The notes: generated from the sequence alone by a model not told the origin. A DNA stretch of 64,000 nt from Methanohalophilus sp. RSK (GCF_003722075.1 NZ_RDSK01000001.1:248001-312000), one strand, 5' to 3'; shown: positions 52,855-64,000, counted from the stretch's first letter. Made by a program: numbers and translations.

Positions 52855-53883
52855 TTAGTATGTCCAGTTCTTTGCTGCTTCGATCATTGCCTGAAGGTTC
52901 TGGGTAGGAGTCTTGCTCACAATACCGCAACCTGGTGCGAGAAGCTGTACTCCTGCATCGAGAACTTTCTTGGATTCTTCCTTTACACCTTCGACATTGT
53001 CTTCGCCCTGGTTCCAGAGAACACTTACAGGGTCGAGGTTACCTACGATGAGGGTCTTGTCCACATTCTCAACTGCTGCTACAGGGTCGACATTCTGGTC
53101 TACACTGATTGCATCTACGCCGCAGGTTTCCATAATCGCAAGTCCGTTTGTTGTGTCTCCGCAGATGTGGAGAATGGAAGGTATACCCTTCTCGTGGAGG
53201 GCTTCAACAATCTTCTGGTGGAATGGAACTACGAAAGTCTTGTAGAAGTCAGCACCAATAAGCTGGTAGCTGGCTGTTGGATCAATGATTGCAAAGGTGT
53301 CGGCACCGTTCTCGACCTGCTTGAGGGCGTACTGTGTGCAGAACTCAGTGGTGAATTCCATGAGTTTGAGGCCAAATTCCTGGTCGGTCATGATGTTCAT
53401 GAACCAGGAGTCACCATTAAGGTGCTGTGCGAGGGAGAATGGTCCGATCATACTGCCGATGATTGGAAGTTCGTCGCCGTATTTGTCTGCGAGGATTTTG
53501 ACTGCCTGGCATACGTTTCCGATCCTGCCGTCTTCGATGTTGTAGCCTTCGAATTGCTCGACGTCTTCGATCTTGCTGACAACGTGGCTGATTACGGATG
53601 GCTGCTGTTCCTTGGTACTTGGCTTGATTCCGCATCCGAAAAATTCTGCTTCTGCTGTGATGTCGAATGGAACACGTACTGCTTCAAATCCTACAAATGT
53701 GTGTGCTGCTTCTGCCAGTGCTGCCATTTTTACAGGGTCTTCGTGAGCTTCTGGCCAGTAAGCACCTACTGCATCCATCTGTTCTACTGTTCCTGTCTGG
53801 GTGGCACAGATAGCAGGCATCCTGTCTACCTCTTTACCTGCAAATACGCGTGCTAATCTCTCTTTGGGTGTATATTCAACCAT
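52855..53883 (-). CDS. mtbA: Methylcobalamin:coenzyme M methyltransferase, MtbA/MtaA family
   Basis: Moves the methyl group from methylated corrinoid protein to CoM in methylotrophic methanogenesis. The 342-residue product is a uroporphyrinogen-decarboxylase-like barrel with zinc ligands in H-I-C-G-D (His/Cys, about 237-241) and G-C-G-I (Cys near 318); other marks are V-P-F-D-I-T-A-E-A and G-N-L-D-P-V. Sequence and place beside the pyl operon favour the methylamine-specific MtbA over methanol-specific MtaA. A TATA at 53942 precedes it. Separate promoter from pylD. Confidence 0.88.
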   Translation of the reverse strand: MVEYTPKERLARVFAGKEVDRMPAICATQTGTVEQMDAVGAYWPEAHEDPVKMAALAEAAHTFVGFEAVRVPFDITAEAEFFGCGIKPSTKEQQPSVISHVVSKIEDVEQFEGYNIEDGRIGNVCQAVKILADKYGDELPIIGSMIGPFSLAQHLNGDSWFMNIMTDQEFGLKLMEFTTEFCTQYALKQVENGADTFAIIDPTASYQLIGADFYKTFVVPFHQKIVEALHEKGIPSILHICGDTTNGLAIMETCGVDAISVDQNVDPVAAVENVDKTLIVGNLDPVSVLWNQGEDNVEGVKEESKKVLDAGVQLLAPGCGIVSKTPTQNLQAMIEAAKNWTY

Positions 53884-53941
53884 AACCTTTACTCCTTAAA
53901 ACTTATTTTTATTCTAAAAGGTAATCTGGCTACGCATTTAG

Positions 53942-53952
53942 CATATATATAT
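53942..53952 (-). promoter_or_regulatory. TATA box candidate for mtbA
   Basis: Minus-strand GATATATATATGC; predicted start near 53918 gives a leader of about 35 bases with AAGGAG upstream of ATG 53883. Confidence 0.5.
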
Positions 53953-54024
53953 CTTTTCATGTTCAATTTTTCATGAAAAAAGCGCTATCAATATGCCTGT
54001 TTTGATCATGACCCCCTCTCTACT

Positions 54025-54804
54025 TCACATTACCGCGTAAAGCATTGAAGCCACGCCAATCATCAGAGGTTCCATTACCAGATCTATTTCGTTCTTTTTC
54101 CCAATGTCTTCAGGTAAGCCACAGGGGATTCCCGGTGTGGATATGAGGCATCTTTCTGCGACCATGCCTTCAGAGATCGTATTGGGGTTTGGTGTAGCTT
54201 CCAGGACCATGGAGAACTTGTGTTCTTCTTCGGGATCATAGGGTATGATGCCCAGTTCTTTGCGGGCCTTTTCCATAGTTTTCCGGTCGGGGTCATAGGC
54301 ATACACATCGAAATCCCTTTTTACGAGATGTTGTGCCCCGGCATAACCCACTCTTCCCAGGCCGATTACAAGTATATCTTTTGAGTCGGCATATTTGTAA
54401 CGGGAGGCGATTTCAGCGTAAACCACTCCGGTGCATACATGATTGGTTGCAATTTTGCCGTTTCTCATATTATGTGCAATAAAAATGTGGTCATCTGCCA
54501 TCAGTATTATATCGGCATCACTGGAAACAGCTTCATAGTACCCGGTAACGTCAGGGTGCTCGGTTACAGCACCATCAAGGCCGAAATATTCGGTTATCGT
54601 AAGCAGGGATGACGAAAAATTGGTAATGATGCCATTGCCGGAAGTTATAGGCACAATACCTACCTTTTCTCCGTCAAGAGTTGTGCCGTATATTTGTTTG
54701 CATATGTCAGCAATGTCCATTCCGGTTGTTTTTTTGATAGTATCGTTATTGCACTCAAGGTGCTTTGTAAGTCCTTCCAGATCTTGTGGTGTAAGTAGTG
54801 CCAT
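54025..54804 (-). CDS. pylD: Pyrrolysine biosynthesis protein PylD
   Basis: Oxidises the lysine-ornithine pseudo-dipeptide to form the pyrroline ring, completing pyrrolysine with NAD. The 259-residue product has a helical N-domain and a Rossmann domain with V-I-G-L-G-R-V-G-Y-A-G (about 145-155) and Y-A-Y-D-P-D. The I-T-S-G-N-G-I-I-T-N-F-S-S block (about 53-65) matches the family. Strong GGAGGATTAAT before ATG. Last of the pyl operon; 13 bases after pylC. Confidence 0.95.
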   Translation of the reverse strand: MALLTPQDLEGLTKHLECNNDTIKKTTGMDIADICKQIYGTTLDGEKVGIVPITSGNGIITNFSSSLLTITEYFGLDGAVTEHPDVTGYYEAVSSDADIILMADDHIFIAHNMRNGKIATNHVCTGVVYAEIASRYKYADSKDILVIGLGRVGYAGAQHLVKRDFDVYAYDPDRKTMEKARKELGIIPYDPEEEHKFSMVLEATPNPNTISEGMVAERCLISTPGIPCGLPEDIGKKNEIDLVMEPLMIGVASMLYAVM

Positions 54805-54817
54805 ATTAATCCTCCTT

Positions 54818-55900
54818 TTACTGCTTCATATCGGATTTGATGAGTTGAATTGCTTTTTTTCTTTTATCGCACATCTCATGCCATGTCATGCCGCTGGATA
54901 TCAGGGTATAGATTGGTCTTTTCCCCTTACATTTGAATATTTCCAACCCCTTTGATTCATGGAATAGCCGGTAGTCATCACCGCCTGAAAGCACATGTTC
55001 TCCAACAGGGATAAATTTTCCATCAGATGCCATCAGGTGCTCATAGTTACAGTGTTTGCCAACAGGAAGAGGTTTGTTTTCCCTTATTTTTCCTGCAAAA
55101 GTTCCCATTAGCCATTCGAGCAGGTTCACACCACTACTGTGATATACTACGGTAGGTGTCTGGCTGGGGAATCGTGCATCAATCTCAATTACCCGGATTC
55201 CCTCGGGGGATAGTATTGCTTCCACATCCATGATTCCTTTAAGGGACAGATTGCTGGCCAGCCGGTGTGTGATTTCCCTGAAATTTGCGTCTGTCTCCAT
55301 CGGGGTGACCCGATGGCAATCATGTTCCTGGTCTATATGGACCTGTGTCTGCTGACCGATCATGAAATTGTTCCCGTCTCCCACCACTTCCAGTGAAACT
55401 ACAGGTCCGGGTACATATTCCTCAATGACCATGGCATCATCAATGTTTGCCAGTTCACTTTCGTTGTCAATTATGCGCGCGCCCTTACTGCTGCTCATGC
55501 ACGGGGGTTTCACAAAATAAGGAGGATTTTTGGGATTCTCCGAAGGAATGGGTATATCTATCGATTTGAAATATTTTCTTGAACGTTTTTTGTCCATGCT
55601 GGTATGATAGGCTGTAAAATCGAAAAGAAGGGGGCAATGTAGTTCTGGTCCGATTTTTTTCAAAAAGAGGAGGGTGTCAATATTTTCATTTGTCGGGATT
55701 ATAGCATCTGAGTGGCGGGATAATTCTATGAGCCTTTCTGGTCTCTCTGTGATATCAAAGCAAAAATGCTTATCCACACTATTACGTATCAGAGGCTTGT
55801 TTTTCCTGTCGATCAGATGTACCTGAATCCCGGATTTCCTGGCAAGATAGGCCACCTCGAAGCCCTGTAGCTTGCCCCCAATCAGACATATTGTTTTCAT
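54818..55900 (-). CDS. pylC: Pyrrolysine biosynthesis protein PylC
   Basis: ATP-grasp ligase that joins 3-methylornithine to lysine. The 360-residue product begins K-T-I-C-L-I-G-G-K-L-Q-G-F-E (N-terminal fold), has P-Y-F-V-K-P-P-C-M-S-S-S-K-G (ATP-grasp lid, about 132-145), V-I-E-E-Y-V-P-G-P (about 162-170), V-E-A-I-L-S-P-E-G and E-I-D-A-R-F-P-S-Q-T. ATG 55900 lies one base after the pylB TAG. An upstream run in the same frame is antisense-like and overlaps pylB. Confidence 0.94.
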   Translation of the reverse strand: MKTICLIGGKLQGFEVAYLARKSGIQVHLIDRKNKPLIRNSVDKHFCFDITERPERLIELSRHSDAIIPTNENIDTLLFLKKIGPELHCPLLFDFTAYHTSMDKKRSRKYFKSIDIPIPSENPKNPPYFVKPPCMSSSKGARIIDNESELANIDDAMVIEEYVPGPVVSLEVVGDGNNFMIGQQTQVHIDQEHDCHRVTPMETDANFREITHRLASNLSLKGIMDVEAILSPEGIRVIEIDARFPSQTPTVVYHSSGVNLLEWLMGTFAGKIRENKPLPVGKHCNYEHLMASDGKFIPVGEHVLSGGDDYRLFHESKGLEIFKCKGKRPIYTLISSGMTWHEMCDKRKKAIQLIKSDMKQ

Positions 55901-55901
55901 T

Positions 55902-58189
<2,288 letters not shown>

Positions 58190-58270
58190 CTATAGAGGCG
58201 ACTTCTGACATCTACATTTGCTGAGGCGTCTAATTTTGCAACATATCCAGACCGTCACTTTCTATTTTAC

Positions 58271-58342
58271 TGGCGGAAACCCCGGGAATCTAACCCGGCT
58301 GAATGGATCTAGAGTCCATTTGATCTACCTGATCAGGTTTCC
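58271..58342 (-). tRNA. pylT: tRNA-Pyl (CUA anticodon)
   Basis: The minus strand folds as a pyrrolysine tRNA: acceptor GGAAACC/GGTTTCC, one base (T) to the D stem GATC/GATC with a five-base loop, a six-base anticodon stem AATGGA/TCCATT, loop CTCTAGA with anticodon CTA, a three-base variable loop and T arm CCGGG/CCCGG with a loop lacking TTCG. CCA is encoded (58271-58273). Position 37 is G, where the Methanosarcina barkeri tRNA has A. Ends 96 bases before pylS. Confidence 0.96.
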
Positions 58343-58517
58343 ACATGATGATCTGCTTTATTTCTTTGAATTTGTATTTAACTTTATGGGTGTGTGATGG
58401 GGAATAACAGTTTCCTATCATAAATTATATTAATAATAAGTTCGCTGCTAAAAATTGCTTTATATAACTTCATACATCTTGAAAAACACCAATTAAAGCC
58501 CGGCAGATGATAAACAT

Positions 58518-59993
58518 ATGCTCCCTTTCAAAGAAAATATACTTGAGTTAATTCCTTCAACCCATGGCGGACTTATCCGGAAGACTTCACAGCAGTATTC
58601 CATTCCCCTGTCCGATATAGTGGATTTCAGTGCCAGTTTGAATCCTCTGGGCAGCCCTTTTGATAATCCTGAATGGGGTATGGACCTGCAGGAATTGTTT
58701 GCCACTTCCTTTGAAAGAATGGGTCAATATCCTGACAATCGCTATCTTGAATACAGAACTGCAGCTGCCTTTTTCGTAGGAGGGGGCGCAGGTGCTGTTA
58801 ACATTGTCCCTGGTAATGGTTCATCAGAAATCATCAGGCTTGTCGCCGGTTGTATTCTCAATGAAGGGGATGAGGTAATGATTCCCCAGCCCACCTTTGC
58901 TGAATATGAGCAGCAATGCAGGGTGGCAGGGGCAAAGGTTGTGTATTATCCGGTAGAATCCCTGCTTTCCATATCAGAGGATGCTCTGGGATCGACACGT
59001 ATCCTTTTTGTGTGCAATCCCAACAATCCTACAGGTAAGTTGCTGGCAAGAGAAGATATCCTGCATCTTGCAGGGCTTTGTGCAGAAACAGATACCCTGC
59101 TTTTTGTTGATGAAGCTTTTATTGAATTATCCGATATATCAAGTACCGTTGTTGATGTTGCTATCTCCCATGATCATGTTTTCGTAATGAGGTCACTTAC
59201 CAAATCATTTGCACTGCCGGGTATACGTATGGGATTTGGTGTTGCATCAGAGGCAATGGCTGAAAAATTGAATACGGCCCGCCTGCCCTGGAATATGGGC
59301 TCTCTTGCTGAAGAGGTGGGATGTGCCTTAATGGGGATGGAAGGCGGTATGGAATCAACATACCTGGATGTGTCCCGCCAGAAGATAAGTCAATACAGGG
59401 ATTATCTTATAAATCGACTGAGCGATATATACGGTTTCCATCCTCATTCAAGTTCTGTAAACTATATACTTGTGGATGTTTCCGAGCTCCTTATGGATTC
59501 TGTAGAACTCACGAAAAGGCTTGCAAGACATGGGGTGCTAATCCGGGATTGCAGTTCTTTCCCGCTGATGGAAAACGATTTTATCCGTCTTGCCGTGCGC
59601 CCTCCGGAAGAGACTGATAGAATGATTCATACTATCGGAGAGGTCCTTACAGAATCCGGTAAGGATTATGCCGAGGAAAAACTGAAGGAAACCATCAAAG
59701 GTGTCTCTTCTGGATGTTCTTCAAGCCGCAATACCTGTGAGTATTATCCCTGTCATTTCGAAGGTCAGGACTGTACTTTCTGTTTCTGCCCCTTCTACCC
59801 ATGCGAAGATACGCGCACCGGGGGTAAATGGATAGATAGTACCACAGGCAGCAGGGTATGGAGCTGTGAAGATTGTGTGCTTGTCCATAATTCGGATGTT
59901 GTACACAGGATGCTTAACATTCTCATGGAGGATGGTGGCACTGACGTCAGTCTCAAAAAAGCCTGGAATGAAGTGATAGGTGTCAGTTTATAA
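58518..59993 (+). CDS. cobD: Threonine-phosphate decarboxylase with C-terminal Cys-rich domain
   Basis: A PLP aminotransferase-fold enzyme that makes aminopropanol phosphate for the cobamide nucleotide loop; corrinoids carry methyl groups in methylotrophic methanogenesis. The 491-residue product has D-F-S-A-S-L-N-P-L-G (about 35-44), N-P-N-N-P-T-G-K (about 170-177), D-E-A-F-I-E-L, and S-L-T-K-S-F-A-L-P-G-I-R-M-G (Schiff-base Lys about 227). After residue ~385 a Cys-rich tail (C-E-Y-Y-P-C-H, C-T-F-C-F-C-P-F-Y-P-C) follows, like that of Methanosarcina CobD. Divergent from pylT. Confidence 0.92.
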   Translation: MLPFKENILELIPSTHGGLIRKTSQQYSIPLSDIVDFSASLNPLGSPFDNPEWGMDLQELFATSFERMGQYPDNRYLEYRTAAAFFVGGGAGAVNIVPGNGSSEIIRLVAGCILNEGDEVMIPQPTFAEYEQQCRVAGAKVVYYPVESLLSISEDALGSTRILFVCNPNNPTGKLLAREDILHLAGLCAETDTLLFVDEAFIELSDISSTVVDVAISHDHVFVMRSLTKSFALPGIRMGFGVASEAMAEKLNTARLPWNMGSLAEEVGCALMGMEGGMESTYLDVSRQKISQYRDYLINRLSDIYGFHPHSSSVNYILVDVSELLMDSVELTKRLARHGVLIRDCSSFPLMENDFIRLAVRPPEETDRMIHTIGEVLTESGKDYAEEKLKETIKGVSSGCSSSRNTCEYYPCHFEGQDCTFCFCPFYPCEDTRTGGKWIDSTTGSRVWSCEDCVLVHNSDVVHRMLNILMEDGGTDVSLKKAWNEVIGVSL

Positions 59994-60009
59994 CCTTTAT
60001 CACAGATTA

Positions 60010-61887
60010 TTAATTATCAGTCGGTTTATCCGGGATTGTGAAGGTAAATGTACTTCCCTTCCCAACCTCACTTTTCAGTCCGACCTGTCCGCCATGCATT
60101 TCCACGAGTTCCCTGACAAGGGAAAGTCCCAGTCCGGTGCCCTTATGTTCACTGGATTTGGCGGATTTGACCTGCTGGAAAGGTTCGAATATTTTAGCCT
60201 GGTCCTCCTCAGGCATGCCTATGCCAGTGTCCGAGACTGCAACTTTCAGTTTGTCCTTTTCCTGATTGGCAATAATTGTAATTGTTCCTTTATCAGAAGT
60301 GAACTTGGACGCATTGCTCAGCAGGTTATACATAACCTGTTTGAATTTTTTCTTGTCAGCATAAACCGTGATATCTTCAGGCGGTAAATCCATTTGCAGG
60401 TCTATCCTCTTTTTGGACGTGAGAGGTTTGATGAGTATGCTGATTTCATCCAATACTTCATGCAGGTCAAAACTACTGTATTCAAGTTGTTTTTGTCCGG
60501 CTTCTATCTTTGAAAGATCGAGAATGTCATTAATCAGACTTAGCAGGTGATTGCCGCTTTTGGCAATATTGGACACATATTTCTTCTGGGGATCATTGAG
60601 TTTGCCCTGTATTTCTTTTGACAGGATATCGGAAAATCCAATGATTGAGTTCAAAGGGGTCCTCAATTCATGACTCATGCTTGCCAGAAATTCACTCTTG
60701 GCCTGGTTTGCTTTTTCTGCAGTTCTTTTAGCTTCGATAGCATTTTCTTCGGCAGTCTTACGTTCTGAAATATCCTGAAACATTTCCAGAATGTATGTAT
60801 CTCCTTTTATGGTAATTTCCTGTGCATTTTTCAATATGGGGTTTTTTCTTCCGTTTTTGCACTTTATTGTGGTGTCCATTCCCCTGAACTCTTTCTTTCC
60901 GTCTTCCCATATGGGGCACTGATTTGAGGCTGAGCCCTTTGGGCAGACGATGTCACATAGTTGTCCGACGAGTTCTTCCCTTTTATAACCTGTAATCTCA
61001 CATGTGCGGTAGTTTACATCTTTTATGATGTAATCCTGACCTGTCATCAGGACCCCGCCGGGCATGTTTTCATATATCGTCTTTAACTTTTCTTCAGCTT
61101 CGACCCTTTGTGTAATATCATTTCCGATGGCAAGAAGGCCGGTTACTTCTCCTTCATTATCTTTTAATGCCGTGTCGTACCAATCGACAATGACTTCATT
61201 GCCTTCTTTTGTGACAATAGGGTTGACATTGCCTTCATTGGGATGGCCGGAAATCGCCTTTTTGAATACGGATTTGATTCTTTCCTTTTCTCTGTCGGGT
61301 ATGAATCTGGAAATCCAGTCTTCTCCCTTCACTTCCTTAAGTTCGTAGCCGGAGATCTTTTCCATATGGGGGTTGCAATATACGATCTTTCCCTGCCTGT
61401 CAAGAACAGCCACAATCACTCTGGCAGTGCCAATCAGGCCGGTTAAAAGGTCGATTTCTTTAACCAAACTGTCTTCATTCTGTTTTTCCTCAGTGATATC
61501 CCTTATTATTCCCAGGTATCCGTATATTCTGGATTTTTCTGTAAAAAGGGGTGATATTTTTATCTGGCAATAAAAAGTACTTCCATCCTTGCGTTTCCTG
61601 ATGTCTTCAATCTCATGAGGTTTTCCGGAATAGAGGTTTGAGAACATTTCTTTTTTCTGTTCCGAGGTCAGCTCTTGATCATGGAGGATTGTTATTGGTT
61701 CGCCTTTTATTTCAAGCAAAGTCCATCCGAACATCTCTTCTGCAGTTCGGTTCACAAAATTGATGGTAAAATCAGGATTAGTATATATTATAGCATCTGT
61801 GGACTGCTGGATCATATCTTCAAATACTTTTGATTTGTTCACGGGTGCATTAAATTCTAAAATATCCACATTAACCACATTGCACAT
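60010..61887 (-). CDS. PAS-domain sensor histidine kinase
   Basis: A soluble kinase of 625 residues with no TM helix: three PAS domains (about 20-135, 145-265, 270-385), then HisKA with S-M-S-H-E-L-R-T-P-L-N-S (phospho-His near 410) and HATPase with N-L-L-S-N-A-S-K-F (N box), D-T-G-I-G-M-P and G-T-G-L-G-L-S-L-V. PAS 3 carries C-D-I-V-C-P-K-G and a nearby C-P-I-W. No response regulator is adjacent. Likely a cytoplasmic redox or ligand sensor. Confidence 0.92.
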   Translation of the reverse strand: MCNVVNVDILEFNAPVNKSKVFEDMIQQSTDAIIYTNPDFTINFVNRTAEEMFGWTLLEIKGEPITILHDQELTSEQKKEMFSNLYSGKPHEIEDIRKRKDGSTFYCQIKISPLFTEKSRIYGYLGIIRDITEEKQNEDSLVKEIDLLTGLIGTARVIVAVLDRQGKIVYCNPHMEKISGYELKEVKGEDWISRFIPDREKERIKSVFKKAISGHPNEGNVNPIVTKEGNEVIVDWYDTALKDNEGEVTGLLAIGNDITQRVEAEEKLKTIYENMPGGVLMTGQDYIIKDVNYRTCEITGYKREELVGQLCDIVCPKGSASNQCPIWEDGKKEFRGMDTTIKCKNGRKNPILKNAQEITIKGDTYILEMFQDISERKTAEENAIEAKRTAEKANQAKSEFLASMSHELRTPLNSIIGFSDILSKEIQGKLNDPQKKYVSNIAKSGNHLLSLINDILDLSKIEAGQKQLEYSSFDLHEVLDEISILIKPLTSKKRIDLQMDLPPEDITVYADKKKFKQVMYNLLSNASKFTSDKGTITIIANQEKDKLKVAVSDTGIGMPEEDQAKIFEPFQQVKSAKSSEHKGTGLGLSLVRELVEMHGGQVGLKSEVGKGSTFTFTIPDKPTDN

Positions 61888-62026
61888 TATAGTATTTTAA
61901 ATATTTTTATAATGTTTATTTGCATAAACATGCGAGTTATGATGGGTAAGGTATCTCTTTTTATTTATTCTTTGCGTGTATTTTATTGATGTGATGGAGC
62001 AATTTACGTTGCATGTCTGTTCTCGT

Positions 62027-62710
62027 TCACAAAAGATACCAGTCATTATCGTTTTCTGAACACTCGGGATCAATTCCCACAACCCTTCTTTCAATCCCCA
62101 GTTTGTCGGTGATTGTATCAGAGAGATCCTGGAGATAGCCTTTCTGGCTCAGACTGCCGTAAATGAATCTCTTGTTGGGGCGGATGTGCTCCTCCATTGT
62201 TTTTTGCCTGGGGGCAATATCTACTTCAATATCCGTTTTTTCAAGACCCTTGAGCATTGCCTTCCTGAAGTCACCTGTGCAATAGGCTATCCTGTGGCTA
62301 TAGTTGTCACGTGTCTTTTCGAGGTATGTTGCAATTCTTCTGCTTTCCATTTTTAGAAAATCCCGTTTGATCTTTGCCACATTGCATTTTCCCATCATGA
62401 ATTTATAATCTGTAAAAGGATACTCATTATCGATTTCCCGCGGAGTTACGCCACAGGTTCCAAAAACTACTATATGAACATCTTCGGGCTTTAGCAGGTC
62501 AAAAATGATCCTGTCATACATCCTGTGGGATGGGCTCGTATGATAGGGTTTCCTCATAGAACAGGGGACGAATATGCAGAATTTGCGTGTAGGTGCCTCA
62601 TATTCATTGAGGACCCATTCATTGGCACGTATCATGTCCGGATGATAAATTAATCGCTCTGTATCAAGTGGTTCATCGGACCTTTCATTTTCTGGTATTA
62701 TTGGTGTCAC
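62027..62710 (-). CDS. DUF5591 protein, archaeosine-synthase-related
   Basis: The 227-residue product carries the P-C-S-M-R-K-P-Y-H-T-S-P-S-H block (about 49-62), resembling the P-C-x-x-x-K-P-Y-x-x-S-x-S-H motif of archaeosine synthase (ArcS/TgtA2) C-terminal parts, then V-F-G-T-C-G-V-T-P-R-E (about 81-91) and Y-C-T-G-D-F. Stand-alone DUF5591 genes are common in methanogens; a tRNA or amidotransfer role is inferred from family. Start is GTG 62710; the gap to the kinase is 139 bp. Confidence 0.76.
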   Translation of the reverse strand: MTPIIPENERSDEPLDTERLIYHPDMIRANEWVLNEYEAPTRKFCIFVPCSMRKPYHTSPSHRMYDRIIFDLLKPEDVHIVVFGTCGVTPREIDNEYPFTDYKFMMGKCNVAKIKRDFLKMESRRIATYLEKTRDNYSHRIAYCTGDFRKAMLKGLEKTDIEVDIAPRQKTMEEHIRPNKRFIYGSLSQKGYLQDLSDTITDKLGIERRVVGIDPECSENDNDWYLL

Positions 62711-62815
62711 TGGGCTACCGTTGCTGAAAAACTATATATATAATTAACGATTTGATTAGTATGGTTTTGTACAATCTGTGCAACTTTGTTTATAGGGCTT
62801 CAGGTGAGTTTTAAA

Positions 62816-63199
62816 ATGACGGGTTCAATTTCGGAAATGCTGAAAGCGAATTGTGAATGTGATGATGTTGCAAAGTGTATTCTGGGCTTAAAAGACCTGG
62901 ATCTAAAGGCCTATAAAATACTCCTTTCCAATGGCCCTCTGACAGCTGAAAAACTAGGGAAGCACCTAGACCGTGAACGCAGTACAGCTTATCGTTCTCT
63001 CCAGAACCTGATCTCCTGTGGGCTTGTTTACAGGGAAACCCATACCATTGATGTAGGTGGCTATTTTTATGAATATGTGGCCGTAAATCCTGGAGAGGTC
63101 AGGCGAATGCTCCAGGAAAGTGTTGATCAGTGGTATGCTAAAGTGAGTCTTCTTATTAATAAAATTGATAAGGAACTTGTAGGGGACGAAATGTCATAA
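62816..63199 (+). CDS. TrmB-like winged-helix regulator
   Basis: The 127-residue product has a short N-terminal Cys-containing leader (C-E-C-D-D), then a TrmB-type winged helix: L-K-A-Y-K-I-L-L-S-N-G-P-L-T-A-E-K-L-G (about 29-47), R-E-R-S-T-A-Y-R-S-L-Q-N-L (recognition helix about 52-64) and V-Y-R-E-T-H, then a helix for dimer formation. ATG 62816 follows AGGTGAGT; the longer frame to 62786 lacks such a site. It lies before the MFS transporter gene and may control it (inference). Confidence 0.83.
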   Translation: MTGSISEMLKANCECDDVAKCILGLKDLDLKAYKILLSNGPLTAEKLGKHLDRERSTAYRSLQNLISCGLVYRETHTIDVGGYFYEYVAVNPGEVRRMLQESVDQWYAKVSLLINKIDKELVGDEMS

Positions 63200-63337
63200 C
63201 CGTCTATATATGTATGGAACAATTTCCCTGTTATTTTGATTTTCTATTCCCGTGTTTTATCTGATACCTCACTCATTTATTTATACGAAGAATCATTTCG
63301 CAACTCTGGCTATTGCCTCTGATATTTGGTGTGAACG

Positions 63338-64000
63338 ATGAAATTCGGGAAAAGTCATCTGCTGCTGCTTTGTATCACTGCCTTTTTTGCCATGGCAGGA
63401 GGTGCAATTCTTGCACCGGTTTTGCCTGATATGGTGGCGCCTCTTGATACAACATCTCATGAGATAGGGCTTGTTATCTCGGTCTATACCATCTCCACCG
63501 CAATTTTCACTCTCATAATTGGCCATTTTGTGGACCGGCTGGATCGTAAAAAAGTATTGGTGCCCTGCCTTTTAATATATGGTTTAATGGGCCTGGCAAG
63601 TTTTTTTGCCAATGATTTGCAAACCCTTCTGATTTTGAGGCTTTTGCAGGGTACGGGAGTGGCCGGAATGATGTCGCTTGCAATGTTGATTATCGGAGAA
63701 GCTTATTCTGGTAGTGAACGTTTACACGCAATGGGTCGGGTCAGTACGACGATAGCTATTGGTATAATTGCCGCTCCTCTTATTGGAGGGGGCCTGGCAA
63801 TTGCCGGCTGGAATTATCCTTTCCTTTTCTATGCTCTTTCCCTGCCCTTTGCATTAATTATGTTCTTTCATCTGCCCGAAACAAGACCCCAAAATCTGGA
63901 AATCAATAAAAGAGGGTTACTGGATGCATTTGGTGCAATGCGGGATTTCCGTGTGGCCTACACAATATTTCTGGTTTTTGTGACATTTTTCCTGCTGTAT
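63338..64000 (+). CDS. Major facilitator superfamily transporter, 5' part
   Basis: Runs off the right edge after 221 codons. TM helices are evident at about 8-30, 45-66, 76-93, 97-118, 132-152 and 158-178. The cytoplasmic loop after TM2 has the MFS signature G-H-F-V-D-R-L-D-R-K-K (about 62-72), and TM4 has L-R-L-L-Q-G-T-G-V-A. Resembles drug/metabolite exporters of the 12-TM DHA1 type. The rest lies beyond the window, so substrate is unknown. Confidence 0.88.
   Translation, partial: MKFGKSHLLLLCITAFFAMAGGAILAPVLPDMVAPLDTTSHEIGLVISVYTISTAIFTLIIGHFVDRLDRKKVLVPCLLIYGLMGLASFFANDLQTLLILRLLQGTGVAGMMSLAMLIIGEAYSGSERLHAMGRVSTTIAIGIIAAPLIGGGLAIAGWNYPFLFYALSLPFALIMFFHLPETRPQNLEINKRGLLDAFGAMRDFRVAYTIFLVFVTFFLLY

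Overview
This window is chromosomal DNA of a methylotrophic methanogenic archaeon of the Methanosarcinaceae. The strongest evidence is a complete pyrrolysine cassette (pylT-pylS-pylB-pylC-pylD) beside a methylcobalamin:coenzyme M methyltransferase (mtbA type). Supporting evidence is a Fae-Hps fusion, a F420 gamma-glutamyl ligase (cofE), the ycaO-tfuA pair for McrA thioglycine, and archaeal RadA, Cdc48, SecDF and a clamp-loader subunit. Genus cannot be fixed by eye; a Methanohalophilus, Methanolobus or Methanococcoides relative fits best (inference). Among about 70 genes only pylB ends in TAG, as expected where UAG is a sense codon.

Layout. 0-6 kb: tail of glnA, a PKD-containing pilin-like surface protein, purM, aspartate kinase and an S-layer-like membrane-anchored protein. 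6-9.3 kb: apgM, hsp20 (with a hairpin over its leader), cofE and a dCMP-deaminase-like gene. 9.5-14.7 kb: overlapping operon secF-secD-rfcS2-elp3. 14.8-19.2 kb: a winged-helix regulator, a ParA/MinD-like ATPase, a membrane protein, fae-hps and tpiA. 19.2-24 kb: aromatic amino acid operon (ADH synthase, DHQ synthase II, aroD, aroE, tyrA). 24-32.6 kb: guaA glutaminase subunit, small conserved genes, coaD, marR-MATE, radA, phosphoglycolate phosphatase, and cdc48 with a PRC-barrel gene.

32.7-33.6 kb holds no large gene. It carries a ~230-bp non-autonomous IS200/IS605-type element that keeps a putative omega-RNA (reRNA) and its own promoter but has lost tnpB, followed by a TRAM gene and a 59-residue Sm-like protein. 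33.7-37 kb: a PAP2-type enzyme with a zinc ribbon, a flippase-like protein and a glycosyltransferase. 37-43.2 kb: nikR, purC, nreA with an HTH regulator, SUI1, DUF192 and purL. 43.2-48.9 kb: cysteine desulfurase, a 50-residue protein, ycaO-tfuA, a DtxR-type regulator, an MgtC-like membrane protein and an encapsulated-ferritin-like protein. 49-52.7 kb: tightly packed cassette of two NifX/NifB-like proteins, two ferredoxin-MinD ATPases, DUF1847 and a metallo-beta-lactamase protein. 52.8-58.4 kb: mtbA and the pyl operon. 58.5-64 kb: cobD with a Cys-rich tail, a PAS histidine kinase, a DUF5591 protein, a TrmB-like regulator and a truncated MFS transporter.

Functionally the window combines methylamine-methanogenesis support (Pyl, MtbA, CobD for corrinoid, YcaO/TfuA for McrA, CofE for F420, NikR for nickel) with core biosynthesis. 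No CRISPR array, rRNA or intact transposase was seen.
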